A stretch of DNA of 64,000 nucleotides from Bursaphelenchus xylophilus (taxonomy: Eukaryota; Nematoda; Chromadorea; Rhabditida; Aphelenchoididae). The notes beneath the pieces are model-generated. The model saw only the letters and a list, made by a program, of their open reading frames with translations, was not told where the DNA came from and searched no databases. The stretch spans positions 8,494,001 through 8,558,000 of the forward strand of contig CAJFCV020000004.1 of assembly GCA_904066235.2 (NCBI GenBank), written 5' to 3'. Shown here piece by piece: positions 12,729 through 24,057 of the stretch. The position numbers were made by a program, and so were the translations under genes. How positions within the stretch are numbered: position 1 is the stretch's first letter; every line of letters begins with the position of its first letter.

Positions 12729-13353
12729 TTAAGCAATGGGCCAGCGCCATTGGGCTTCAGAAGCCGGCTCCACCAGAGGCTCCCAGGCCTTGCTCTCGAC
12801 GATGGCGCGGGCGGTGCGGACCTCGTATTCGGCCTGCTGGATGACTTCCTCAATCTGTCCCATGCCGATTTTCTCCTCCAATTTGAAAACATCTGGCTCC
12901 TACAAAAAAGACATGACTAATACAGTAAAGTCAAGGTGTCATGTTGTAAACTGCAGCCTAAACTGCTCTAAACACCCACTTCCTCCACCAGTTTCAATCG
13001 ATGTTTGACCAGGGCTTCCGTGTTCTGTCGGTAAGGCGAGTTGGTTGGGATATTTTCCAGAGTTCGGAGGATTCTACCGTAGATCACCGTCAACGTACGA
13101 TGAGGCTGTTCATTCACCCAAAGCCCAGTCAATCCAGTGCTCTAAAAGTTCGAAAATAAACATAGAAAGGATAAGAGAACAGACTATAATCCGTGACTCT
13201 TTGCGGACTCACCTTCTTGGGATAATCTTCCGAAACTTGACGTTTCCTCTGGTGTTCGATGATATAAGGGTTCTCGTACATGGAGCAATTGGGTATGATC
13301 AGCTGGGAGGCGCGGCGTGGGGCCACGCGGAGAAGTTTTGACGCCAAGGACAT
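12729..13353 (-). CDS. NDUFA5: NADH dehydrogenase 1 alpha subcomplex subunit 5 (complex I B13 subunit)
   Basis: Exons 13353-13213, 13141-12980 and 12899-12729 give 157 residues. The protein aligns along its length with animal NDUFA5: the N-terminal TGLTGL block, the HRTLTVIYGRIL helix, NIPTNSPYRQNTE, then EEEPDVFKLEEKIGMGQIEE and the hallmark WEPLVEP...QWRWPI end. NDUFA5 is an accessory subunit of the matrix arm of mitochondrial complex I. The basic N-terminal extension (Arg/Lys-rich, about 47 residues) would suit mitochondrial import. A TTTCGTAG directly abuts the ATG, a good trans-splice acceptor position. It lies 183 nt downstream of NOP14 on the same strand, so it is probably the second cistron of an operon. 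Confidence 0.95.
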
Positions 13354-13536
13354 CTACGAAACCATATTAAATGCACACTACTACACTCAAATATAACATG
13401 GTATCAAACCACAATCACATTAAAAACCATTTCGATTCTTCAAATTTCTATTTTCAACAAGAGTAAAAAACAACAAAAAAATCAAAAATTTTGATAAAAA
13501 TCAACAATAAAACAAGTAACAATCCCCGCGTTTCTT
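13354..13536 (-). promoter_or_regulatory. Intercistronic region of a probable NOP14-NDUFA5 operon
   Basis: Only 183 nt separate the NOP14 stop from the NDUFA5 ATG on the same strand, and an AG (TTTCGTAG) sits immediately before that ATG. In nematodes this layout is typical of polycistronic pre-mRNA resolved by spliced-leader trans-splicing. I do not see a clear AATAAA on the coding strand here, so the 3' end signal of NOP14 is unresolved. Confidence 0.55.
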
Positions 13537-16500
13537 CTAATTTTTCGTCTTCTTCCTCTTCTGATATTCTGATTCTTGTCCTTGAAGTGAAGCCAGGATT
13601 CGCTTTGTCTTTTCCTTTCTTTCCTCGCTGACTTCCTTCAATTGTCGTTGTTGTTCTCCAGCCAAGTATTTGGCGTCCATTCTGAGGTCCTTGATGGCAC
13701 TTCTCGTTTCCTTTTTCACCTTTTTGGTCAATCGTTTCTCGGTGGCCTTCGGGTCTGATCGCTTGTGGGTTGGATGTTTGGCATTGAAGTGCTCTTCAAT
13801 TCGAGGTTCAAGCATATCAATCATCCTGAAACCAAGCAAAAATACCATAAACTCACCAAAAACAATATTACCCATCACCCCTCTAGTCTAATATAAAAAC
13901 CAACAAAAACCCCTACTTGATTTTCTTCGAAACAGCATGAGTTAGCTGTCGGACTTCAGAGAACTTGTCCACATTACAATTCAAGATTTCTTCAAGCTCT
14001 TTCACTTCATCTGTCAGCACTTTCGGATAATTTTGAACAGGCAATTCTTTCACCAATTTCAAAAACGGCCTGAAATTCAAATCTTCAAATGACAATCGTT
14101 TCCACATACCTAAACAACACTGCATATACATCCGTAAGACCCGAATACAATTCCGCGAAGAACTTGGTCAATCTTACAGCCAATCGGACAGTCTGCAAGT
14201 CCAATGTCCTTGTGGATTGATTCAGCTCGGCCGAATCAGCGGCGGAGAATACGGCATTGATCGAAATGGGAGGGATCGTCTTCAGTTTGCTCTATAAAAC
14301 AATAAAAATTTTATCAACAGCCAAAACTTACCTTAGAGTTTATATGAAGCATCGATCGATAGGGTTCTGATATCGGAAATCCTCCGTTGGGGAACTGTGC
14401 GGGCGATTTTGAGGCCAAAATTAGTGTTCCCAAGAGAAAATTTAGGACTTCTGGGCAATACCTACAACATAAAAATTACCCATATTGACATCTCCAGCAA
14501 AAAGTTTTAAAAAAAATTTTTTTTTAAAGTGTAACAGCTTCAGATAAACAACTCGAAACCCATTTCAAAGTCGGATAAATCTACTCATTTACTGTAAACT
14601 CAATTTCCCGTCTAATAAAACGTCAGTCGGCAACTTTTCGCCAACTAACGGGAACATTGACGGGCATCAAATCAGTAAACATCTATTCTGATATCAACTA
14701 TAAATCCTTACCGTTTTGACTCCTCAAACCATGTGGCCAATTCATCCACGAACAGCAAAACCTTTGCGCAGTCCAATGGTTCGTATATCCTGGTCTTGGA
14801 AACAACGTCTGATGCGATGACCATGGTCGGGAGACAGACCGAATGGACTCGATCGGATACTGTGAACAAGGTCCGGATCAGTCTAATGAAGGCGAGGACG
14901 AAGAAATGATGTTGTCCCGATCTTTTTTCAGCCTTCAGGGTGGAGTAGAGATCTCCAACAATATCTCTGCAACGTTCAGCACATTCCTTCGGGGAGTTCT
15001 GAAACAATCAAATCAATGGTTATACCATGTACAACAAAACAAAATCATTGCAGTCTTTACCTTGGCCAGATTGCATATAATTTCCGTCAATGCTTTGGAC
15101 GTTTCATTGGCTTTTGTCGCTTGTTCAGACTTCTTGATGAACAACTCGATCGTCCATCCACACAGTTTGCCCAACTTCGCTTTATTCAGATCCGATTTCT
15201 TTGGATTGTTCTCTTTGATGATTTGATTGAAATGAGAGACCCATTCTGTTACTGGCAGCTCATCAAATACTTGCTCTAACTGCTCTTCCGAAGCTGGAAC
15301 TTTCACTTTTCCTTTTCTTTCGGCATCTTCTTCTACTTCTTCATCTGCCTCTTCTTCCATTTCACTATCCGCCTCTTCTTCTAAAAACATAAACAACCAA
15401 TAAAAAAATGAACTCACCATCCAAGATTGAATCGGCATCCTCTCCTTCCTCATCTTCTTCCTCCTCCTCCTCGTCTTCCAAGTCCTCATCATCCACATCT
15501 TCGCCTTCAATGAGCTGATCATATTCGTTATCCGAATCAAATTCATATCCCATCTCGTCGTCATCAGCACTCTTAACGACCCTCTTCTCGGGTTTCAGCG
15601 TTTCATTTTCTTGATCCACCTTCAGTTTTCCGTCCTTATCATAAATAAGTTCAAACTGAACTTTCTTCTGCTTTTTGGCCTTTTTTCTCTCATCATCTAC
15701 AGATTCATGAGGGATATAATTATCATCCATCTCATTCATCCTATTTAGTCTTTCATTCTCCGCCTTTTCAATTCTCTTTGCCTCATATTCCGCTGATAAT
15801 TTTGGGTCTTTCTTCGGGTCAAGCGCAACAGCCCTCTTTGGATCATTTTGCAGTTTCAAATAAAGTTCCATATAATCGTCATCATCGGCTTCTTGAACCC
15901 GTCCAAATTGAAGTTCTCCGGATTCTCTGACCTCTTTAAACTGCTCATCCAGCTTTTTCCACGTCTCAAATTGTAATTCCCTTTCTTTGCTCTTAATGGC
16001 CTTGGCTTCTTTGCTTTGTTGGATGATCTGTTCAAGCATTTCTTTCCTGAAGCAATCGATACATGAGATTGTTACCTAAACCGACAAAACAAAAAGAAGA
16101 AGGCACTTACCGAGTCAACTTCTTTCCTTCTTTATCCCTTTTAGTATTCACAATATTACCACCACCAAAGTGAGCGGCAGTAAACAGTCGGTCATCGATC
16201 TCATCATCTTCTTTGTTCAGACCTTGTCGTTGGAATTTCTCGGTCTCCGTTAATTTCTTGGACAAGTGTTGGAGGTCGTCCTCCTTGTTATCACTCAGTA
16301 AATACTTGTTGCTCTTGGCAAACAATTGTTTTCTTTGAGCAACGAACCGCTTTTCCGCTTTTTCCGCGACAGTCAAATTCGCATTCCGTTGACCAATACG
16401 TCGATCTTTTATCTAAGATAAAAATGTTGCTAGATAAATTTTGTAGACATAAACAATGTAAAAAACTTTACCTGATTCTTCTTTCCCAAGTTCCTGAGTT

Positions 16501-16783
16501 CTCCACCCAACGTCTTCTTTCTTTGCTCAAAGGCCTTCTTCTTGGTAACCAATGGAGCTCCGGTAGCGGATTTGGCTGTTCCAATAATCTGAAAATACCA
16601 TTTCAATCCGGGTATTGCACAGAAGAATAGAACCAGTATCCAAAAAGAATCTAAGAACAAAAAAACCAACGAGTAACCACATACCTGACGTTTCTGGATC
16701 GTAAACTTGAGGTCGAAAGGATTGGTTTTCTTCTGGCCATCCTTGTTCTTGGCCCCAAACGCCTTTCGTTTATTCTTTCCCAT
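13537..16783 (-). CDS. NOP14: Nucleolar protein 14 (40S subunit assembly factor)
   Basis: Ten exons (16783-16685, 16588-16472, 16412-16111, 16046-15418, 15380-15061, 14998-14712, 14461-14332, 14291-14110, 14069-13917, 13825-13537) close in frame to 835 residues; human NOP14 has about 857. Family marks are the N-terminal KKTNPFDLKFTIQKRQ, the LFTAAHFGGG block, a highly acidic centre (runs of Asp/Glu around residues 355-410), YCPEVLNFLLGTLILASKS, and the basic C-terminus RLTKKVKKETRSAIKDLRMD. NOP14 acts in the nucleolus in the small-subunit processome, supporting 18S rRNA maturation. It is the probable upstream cistron of NDUFA5 and is divergent from UBA3 across 218 bp. Confidence 0.95.
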
Positions 16784-17001
16784 AATGTAGCTATAGCAAT
16801 AAGTAACTTACAACAAAAAACAGTAGTTTTTCTCGTTTCCTCGATCAAAAAAGAGAAAATATTCTCGTCTCGCGGGGTGCGCCCGGTGAAATTGGGCATG
16901 TGCACATGGCGAAGATGTTTTATACGATCAAACATTATTTTTTTCCGAGACGAAGTAATTTTTTCGGGAATTTGTTGGAAAGAGTTTGATCCACCGAGAG
17001 G
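16784..17001. promoter_or_regulatory. Compact divergent promoter, NOP14 / UBA3
   Basis: Two housekeeping genes start back to back with 218 bp between their ATGs. The stretch must hold both promoters and 5' leaders. It includes a CG-rich patch around 16867-16892. I cannot identify a TATA box or a defined initiator. Confidence 0.5.
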
Positions 17002-18610
17002 ATGGCTCAGACTGTATCCAGTGACAGAATGGAAAGTGAAAGATGGAAGCACATATTGTACTTGACCAACCGGGAATCCGATCTTGCTCACGAGGAATTT
17101 ACACCTGGAACACACGTAAGTTTTACTTCCGGGTTGATAAATTAGATACCTTTGTTTCCTTTACCAGCATTTTTTATTTTGTTTCTATTTTTAGAACTTC
17201 GAATCCGTTCAAGGATGCCCTGTTCTTGTTGTCGGAGCCGGAGGTTTGGGATGTGAAATCGTCAAGAATTTGGCACTTTCCGGTTTCCGCAACATTGACC
17301 TTATAGACATGGACACAATCGATGTCTCGAATCTGAATCGTCAATTCTTGTTCCGTCAGTCAGATGTTGGTCGGAGCAAAGCGGAAGTGGCCGCGGAATT
17401 CCTAATGAAACGGGTGGGAGGTGTAACTGTTACTCCGTAAGTTTATCTTGCTTTTCTTACTTGTTGTTTTTGCTTTTAGTCACAATTGCAAGATCCAAGA
17501 CAAGCCGGCAAGCTTTTATCAGAGTTTTCCCCTTATCATCTGCGGATTGGATTCGATTGAAGCCAGAAGGTGGCTGAATCAGATGGTTGTAAGTTAAATT
17601 TTACTTTCGCCCACGTTCGATCGCTTCGTCCTTGTACCTTGTTTTTGATTTATCATGAGTAATGCTATTAAAGGGTAAAATTTTATAATTTTTAGTGTGA
17701 TCTAGTCGAATATAATGATGATGCGACCGTCAACGAAGGCACTGTGATTCCTTTGATTGATGGTGGAACAGAAGGATTCAAAGGGAACGCTCGTGTCATA
17801 ATCCCTCATAAGACTGCCTGTGTTGAATGCACTCTCGATCTCTACCCTCCGCAAGTCAATTTCCCCATGTGTACCATTGCGAACATTCCTCGACTACCAG
17901 AACATTGTATAGAATACATCAAAGTGGTCACATGGGAGAAGGAGAAGCCATTTGGTGATGATCCCTTGGATACGGACATGTCCGACCATGTTCAATGGGT
18001 ATATGAGAAAGCCTTGGAGAGGGCAAAGCAGTTCAAAATCGATGGAGTCACCTTGAGATTGACATTGGGAGTGCTCAAAAGGATCATCCCGGCAGTGGCT
18101 TCAACGAATGCGGTGATTGCTGGGGTCTGCGCATTGGAAGCCTTCAAACTGGCTTCGCTTTCAGGACGTTATCTGGACAATTACGTCAATTTTCAAGATA
18201 TTACGGGTGCCAACTTCAGTGCCGTTTCCTTGGAGAGGAATCCAAATTGTCCGGTTTGCAGGGATAAAGTGGAATTGATGACTGTGGCGACTGGACAGAC
18301 CTTGCAAGATATGATCAAGTACTTGGAGAATAATTAGTAAGTTGATTTTTTTGTTTCCGGAGATTTTTAGGCACATGGATCAATGTTTTACAAATGAAAT
18401 TATTTTAGTAACGCATCCATGCCCCGAATTTACGCTGGAGACCAAGTCGTCTTCACTGACAGTGATCTCATGCCCGAAATTAAGGAACAATCCAAACAGA
18501 ACCTGCTCCGAAACCTTCCAGATATTGGTCTGCATAACGGTGCGATCATTCTCGTTGAATCCGCCAATCTTGAGAGACCTCTGCTAATCCGGTTAAAGTA
18601 CACAGACTAA
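17002..18610 (+). CDS. UBA3: NEDD8-activating enzyme E1 catalytic subunit
   Basis: Exons 17002-17115, 17195-17436, 17480-17588, 17696-18336 and 18409-18610 total 1308 nt, giving 435 residues (human UBA3 is 463). The adenylation domain shows [12 protein letters not shown] for nucleotide binding and [18 protein letters not shown]. The catalytic cysteine lies in [15 protein letters not shown], in its family context. Zinc-binding CVEC and CPVC pairs flank it. The C-terminal ubiquitin-fold part begins after LENNYNASMPR. With APP-BP1/NAE1, UBA3 activates NEDD8 and passes it to UBC12 to drive cullin neddylation in cytosol and nucleus. Every key residue I can check is present. Confidence 0.97.
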
Positions 18611-18793
18611 ACTCGTGCCTTGGATTTTGCTTTCATTCGTAAATTTATTGATTTTTGATTGATTAATGGACTCTAGAGGACAGTTTTAAAACTGAAGCTG
18701 TAAACTACAATATTAGCCCCGATGATATCAAAATTTTGCATGAATATAGCCGGTTTGCGATATAGTCTTTTTATGCCATGAAACAATTTTTTA

Positions 18794-20588
18794 TCAGAAC
18801 TCCAACGCGACGGGGTATTCCCCCGTCAAACACGCCGTACAATGCCCAATACTCTTGGCATTCCGTTTCTTTAAGTCCGTCTGAACGGCTTGTTTGAGGC
18901 CCTCAACGGACAAATATTTGATCGAATCCGCTCCCAACTTCTCCTTGATCTCTTCCACTGTCCGATTTGAAGCGATTAACTCCTTGGTGGAGGGGATATT
19001 GATCCCCATATAACAGGCATGCCTCAACGGAGGTGACGCAATCCGAAGATGGACTTCTTTGGCTCCTTTCTCTTTGAGAAGCCGGACTATCGTGGCCATG
19101 GTGTTGCCACGCACAATGGAGTCATCGATAAGGATGACTCTCTTCCCTTTGACCGCCTCTCTCATCACTCCAAACTTCTTCTCGACGGCCGATTGACGGA
19201 GTTTGGAGGTGGGCTGGATGAAAGATCTGCCCACATAGGTGTTCCGTTGCAGGATCTGTTCGTAACGGATCCCACTCTGAAATTTTTTTTAGTATTAGAA
19301 AAACGTAAAATAAAAAAAAATATTTGAATATCGGATAAAATCATTTGATTTCTTACCTGATCCGCATATCCGATGCTTGCCGCTGTCGCCGAATCGGGTA
19401 CCGTACTCACAATATCAGCTTCCACATGAGATTCTTGGGCCAAGATTTTCCCGCATTCCTTCCTCACGGAGTACACTTGTTGCCCTTCCAGATATGTGTC
19501 GGCTCGACAAAAGTAGACGTATTCGAATATACAAAAAGCATTCGGTCGAGGGACCATCTGAAATGACACCCATTCAAATCACCCCATAAAACTGTTGCAT
19601 TTAAATTAGAAGATCCTTACCTGCCAAACAGATCTGACGCCTTTGGCGCTGATCTCGACCATTTCCCCAGGCTCAACTTCTGAATGAAACTCGGCGCCAG
19701 GAGGAAAAGCACAAGACTCTGAAGCAGCAATATATCCGATAGTAGAGTCTCCGGACTTGATCGTCCCGATGCATAAAGGTCTGTTCCCAAAAGGATCCCT
19801 GAGGGCATAAATACGATCATAAGTCATAACCAGCAGGGAATATGAGAGATCCATGGCTGACATTGTTGCTGAGAGTTCCTGAACACAATAAATTAAACAT
19901 TCAATAGGCGTAACAACAATAATACTATATAGTACATCGTAGTCACCTTACCCTTGAAATATCTCCATTGGGCACATCTTGGCGACATTTCATATTCTGA
20001 GCTATGGTTTTCGCAATCATCTGACCTATCAATTCACTGTCCGTATCAGTTGAAAGCCCGATTCCTTCGCGTAGAACCACTGCTCGCCGTTGCTGGGCAT
20101 TAACTAATTCTCCATTATGAGCAATGGCGATTAGGCCAATTGTAGTGTGCAAGAGGAAAGGCTGGACACAATTGATGGCGGCTTTCATTCCAGCTGTTGA
20201 GTAGCGGTTGTGGCCGATCAAAGCAACACAATCTGAAGGAAGTTTTGGGTAGGATAAAAGTGTCGTTCAACCGAATAAAATTTTTTAAATTTTTGCAAGC
20301 ATTTACCATTGAATTTACTGAGATTCTCTGAGGTATAGACATCTCTTACAAGACCATGACCTTTTACAATTTCAAAGTGATTCTGCTCTTTGCCGTCAGT
20401 CCCAACGAGACCGGAGCTTTCTGTTCCTCTAAAATATCAATATATATAAAATATAACAGCAAATTGTTGGTAAAGCATAACGATAATACTCACCGATGCT
20501 GCAACTTGGTGAGCGCATCAACCGCCCAAGATCCAAGCCCTCCAGATGGGACCTCCTCGGCCAATAAGATACCAAGGATCCCACACAT
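18794..20588 (-). CDS. PPAT: Amidophosphoribosyltransferase, first committed step of purine synthesis
   Basis: Six exons (20588-20494, 20428-20307, 20232-19952, 19878-19621, 19557-19357, 19276-18794) close to 479 residues. The protein starts MCGILG, putting the glutaminase nucleophile at Cys2 with no propeptide; the vertebrate enzyme carries one of about 11 residues. [16 protein letters not shown] and GLSTDTDSE mark the Ntn-type glutaminase domain. [13 protein letters not shown] is the PRPP loop. The 4Fe-4S ligand positions look intact (Cys in [10 protein letters not shown], the Cys of ACYMGI, and both Cys of GHCTACLTG). The enzyme makes 5-phosphoribosylamine from PRPP and glutamine in the cytosol. 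It lies tail to tail with UBA3. Confidence 0.97.
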
Positions 20589-21790
20589 TTATATTCTACC
20601 TATTGTAGTGCCAAAAATCAATTTGCAAGGGTTGGCGGTCGCTGAAAATATTGCAGGTCAGTCAACCTCGTGGTAACAAATGATACAACAATGCGAGCGG
20701 ACACTTGTTACTCTTAATTGGTGATTAGGGCACGTGATGGGAGAGATTAGATCAGTTTTATGATCTGAGCCCCGCCTTCAAGGTATCTAGACATTATCGG
20801 GATTATAAATCTTATATCAAGCATGGAGGATAAAGCGTGTCATTGACAAAAGAATATAAAACAAAGCATTCATAATTGTGCAAATTTTTTCCTCATCTAA
20901 AATTACTTAAATAAGGCCAAACGCTTTCGAACGATGACACAAATTCCCCCGATACTCACCGCAAAATAACCGAGATATAACTTCGTCCTTCTCGGAATAA
21001 TTTTTTCGTCGATGAACTTGTAAGTGAAAGAATTCCGTTAGCTGATGAAATTCGCAAAATTATTTTATCGATGGACCTCTTGATGTAAAAGGCGTCAATG
21101 AAAAAGGTTATTCCATTCAATCAAACTGTCCGTCTTCTCTGTGATCACTCCCAGTTTTGATGATGACATTATTCATCTTACAGCTCCCGTCCAGACGTTG
21201 AGAAAAATTGGCGAAGGAAAGAATGCAACTTTTTGCAGACCGAAGGGGAATACTTCGCGTTTTGTGGAATTTATCTTCTGCTGGGGTCATCGAAAAATTG
21301 TGCTTTTAAGATGTGTAATTTTTACCTTATGTTATCTACCATGGTTTTTAAGTCTTTATCGCGCCAAGCTAAGACATGCTTGACGTTTTAGTCACGTTGT
21401 CAAATTGCCGCCATTCTCGTCATATCAAATTGTCCTGCCATTTTGATTGTCAAAATGAACTTTTTTGAAAAATTCGTATAGATTTTTGCCAAAAATCGTA
21501 AGCATTTAAAACTTTTAGGAACTATTGAACTGCTCCTTCTTGTCAAAACGGTCGATGAAACAAGCAGAAAAAAACATAGATACTGTTAATTTTTAAAAAA
21601 ACATAGATACTGCTAATTTTATCGGTGTACATCACAGTCTATGTTGACCTCGTGTGGGAAAACTTTGTATACCAGACTTTCCAATTTATGTACCGTTAGC
21701 CAGAATGACGTCAATTTGGCGCGATTTGACATCATTTTAAAAAACTTTGTGAAATTGCTAACCAATCCTGTTATACACATATGAAATATC
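20589..21790. other. Intergenic DNA upstream of PPAT
   Basis: About 1.2 kb without recognisable exons. It includes the PPAT promoter side. Forward open frames such as 21141-21383 are isolated and have no splice support. Confidence 0.45.
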
Positions 21791-21941
21791 AGTCTGTCGG
21801 GAAAATAACGGCGGATCGTCGCGCCTCGGAATCGCCCATCATCGCTTTGCGACTGCAAGCCGCGGCTTGGGATTTGGTGCGCGATAGCGGCGAGGCGAGA
21901 CATTTTGATGCGACGATCCGTCGTTATTTTCCCGACAGACT
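21791..21941. mobile_element. MITE family B, 151 bp palindromic element
   Basis: Terminal inverted repeats of about 33 bp begin AGTCTGTCGGGAAAATAACG on the left, with the mirror on the right ending CCCGACAGACT. The interior is CG-rich (CGCGCCTCGG, GCGGCGAGGCG), unlike the AT-rich flanks. No coding capacity beyond chance frames. Only one copy is in this window. Exact ends and target duplication are uncertain. Confidence 0.75.
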
Positions 21942-22577
21942 TATAGCCGTTCAAGTTTTTTTCTATATGACCACCATAAACGCCATGTGCTTTTTTGGCC
22001 TTGACACGTTTCTTTTTCGAATATCCATCAAAGATCGCAAATGGGGTCGGGGGATTCCCAGAACCGACTGTTCTTCGTTGGTCAGAAATCTAAATCAATA
22101 ACACATAAACAAAAACACATCTAAAAGTAACTTATGGTATGTTGTAATAATTTTTGCAAGAAAAACCAGCGTGGTGCATGGTAAATAAAAACGTATTCTA
22201 GGTTGATCAAAAAAACCTATCGGCCATTTCTTATCGCAGGAATCTCACATCTTTCAGAAAATTTAATTTAGGTTTGTCATCAAGGTCTGAGACTTGTTGA
22301 AACACTTTCCAGAGCTAAGAATAATAAGCTAAGAATAAGATTTATTGACATAGCAAAGACAGGAATAAGATTTATCGGCAACATGTTTGGATTTCTGACA
22401 GAACAATGATATGCAAAGTATCTTTTGTGGCTACGGCTCCCAAGTGGACGCGTAATACAAAGCACAACGAATCGATGCGGGAAATCAAATATAAAGGGCC
22501 GATTGCTCTCGGGATGGCTTCTCTTTCGAGTCAGCTACACGGAACGTTTGCTCGATATCACTAACAAATATAGTATC
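21942..22577. other. Upstream region of the first SDR gene
   Basis: Non-coding as far as I can see. The proximal part holds the promoter motif described at 22456-22495. Nothing else is recognised between the MITE and that motif. Confidence 0.45.
22456..22495 (+). promoter_or_regulatory. Putative TATA promoter with an 18-nt upstream element
   Basis: The 18-nt word TACAAAGCACAACGAATC (22456-22473) is followed 16 nt later by TATAAA (22490-22495), about 83 nt before the SDR ATG. The same word recurs exactly at 23874-23891 with TATAAA 14 nt after it. Sharing both parts suggests a real duplicated promoter. Confidence 0.6.
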
Positions 22578-23574
22578 ATGTCCGACGCACCTGTGGTGAT
22601 AATAACCGGCGCTACGTCGGGCATTGGCCGCGCAACGGCCGTGGAAATGGCCAAAAGAAAGTGGAGGTTGGTGTTGACTGGGAGGAAAGCCGAGGCCATG
22701 AATGAAGTTGTGGAGGAGGCGAAGAAAGCCGGAGCTGCAGATGTAAGAGATGTGGACAATGATTTACATTACATTTAGGTCTCTTATATTCTTGGAAGTC
22801 TGAACAATCTGGCAACACCAAAAAAGATTGTTGACCATGCAATTTCGACCTTTGGGCAGATAAATTCGTTGGTGAATAATGCTGGAATCCTTGTTGCCGG
22901 AGGCTTGGATCAAGTGAGAGATGATTTGGTGGACTATGAGCAACAGATGGATACTAATGTCAAAGCGTAGGCGTATCTTAGTCAACGTACAATTATAATA
23001 ATAAATATGTTTAGAGTAATTCGACTGACCAGAGCAGCACTGCCGCATTTGATCAAAACGAAAGGAACCGTCGTCAATGTCAGCAGTATTTGTGGAACTC
23101 ATGCAGTAAGTGGACGTATATATTATTTAAAAAAAGTATGTAAATGACATAATGTCTTCATTTTTTAGTTTTCCGGAATCCTCTACTACTGCATGTCGAA
23201 AGCGGCTTTGGATCAGTTCACGAAATGCGTTGCATTAGAGCTGGCTCCAAAAGGAGTACGAGTAAATTCAGTAAAGTAAGATCTCTTCGATTTCCAAAAA
23301 AAATTATCATTTCCAGTCCCGGCGTTATCTTAACCGAATTTCAACGGCGTGGAGGCTTCACGGACGATCAGTACCAAGAGGTAAGCTGTTGTAATTGTAA
23401 TCATTGTTGTTCCAGTTCTTGAAAAAAGGAGAACAACAGCACCCGTTGGGCCGTGTCGGACGTCCCGAAGAAACGGCGAAAGCCATCGCTTTCCTGGCCA
23501 CGGACGAGTCCTCCTTCACAACTGGGGATCTGTTGAAGGTCGATGGAGGACGAGCGCTCATGGGTCCGTCTTAG
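22578..23574 (+). CDS. Classical short-chain dehydrogenase/reductase, copy 1
   Basis: Exons 22578-22742, 22779-22966, 23015-23105, 23169-23275, 23317-23380 and 23416-23574 give 257 residues, normal for a classical [15 protein letters not shown] is the cofactor-binding TGxxxGxG motif. [12 protein letters not shown] carries the structural [14 protein letters not shown] holds the catalytic Ser and [13 protein letters not shown] the YxxxK pair. The PGVILTEF block follows. The C-terminus ([16 protein letters not shown]) matches the fabG-like group. The Arg after the first Gly motif (TGRK) suggests NADP(H). The substrate is not deducible. A close paralogue lies tail to tail at 24058-25024. Confidence 0.93.
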
Positions 23575-23873
23575 TTTTGCCTTTTTCTCCGTTATTTAGA
23601 AATAAAAATTATGCATATTCCATTCAGAGAAGTTTCGTTTCCAAACATAAGCGGCTTATGGCAATGCGGGCTGATCAAATTTAAAGCCGGCTTTGCAAAC
23701 TGTATGAGAAACAGAAAGGTGAATCTTGTGATAGAAAAGAACGCCCATAGGCTCTCAGCTGTCCTTTGTAACGCTACAGCTATCATTAAAAAAAGAGACT
23801 TCTCGAAGAATTAGTTTCATCTGGCAGGAAAAAGTCGATTGTGTCCAAGTGAAACGAAACTATCGCTTCGGAC

Positions 23874-24003
23874 TACAAAGCACAACGAATCAAATGGAGC
23901 CGCTGTATAAACTCTTGGTCTCTTTTTTATTAATCACAGACGTATCTTCCACTTTTTAGAAACGATTGCAAACTCTCCCATAGCTGTGATTACAGGAGTA
24001 TCT
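23874..24003 (+). pseudogene. Possible remnant of a third SDR copy (promoter plus N-terminus)
   Basis: The promoter word TACAAAGCACAACGAATC recurs at 23874-23891 with TATAAA at 23906-23911. About 60 nt on, 23971-24003 reads Asn-Ser-Pro-Ile-Ala-Val-Ile-Thr-Gly-Val-Ser, resembling the [10 protein letters not shown] start of the neighbouring SDR, with ATT where an ATG would be expected (about 23965). The match is short, no downstream exons remain, and it runs straight into the 3' end of copy 2. This is suggestive only. Confidence 0.35.
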
Positions 24004-24057
24004 TTAGAAATCAATGGTGTACTGACTCTAATGTTTGTTTATTTTTTATTTTCTCTT

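Noticed and set aside
12518..12892. 124-codon minus-strand frame over NDUFA5
   Set aside because: Shadow in another phase; the real exon in this interval encodes the conserved WEPLVEP end.
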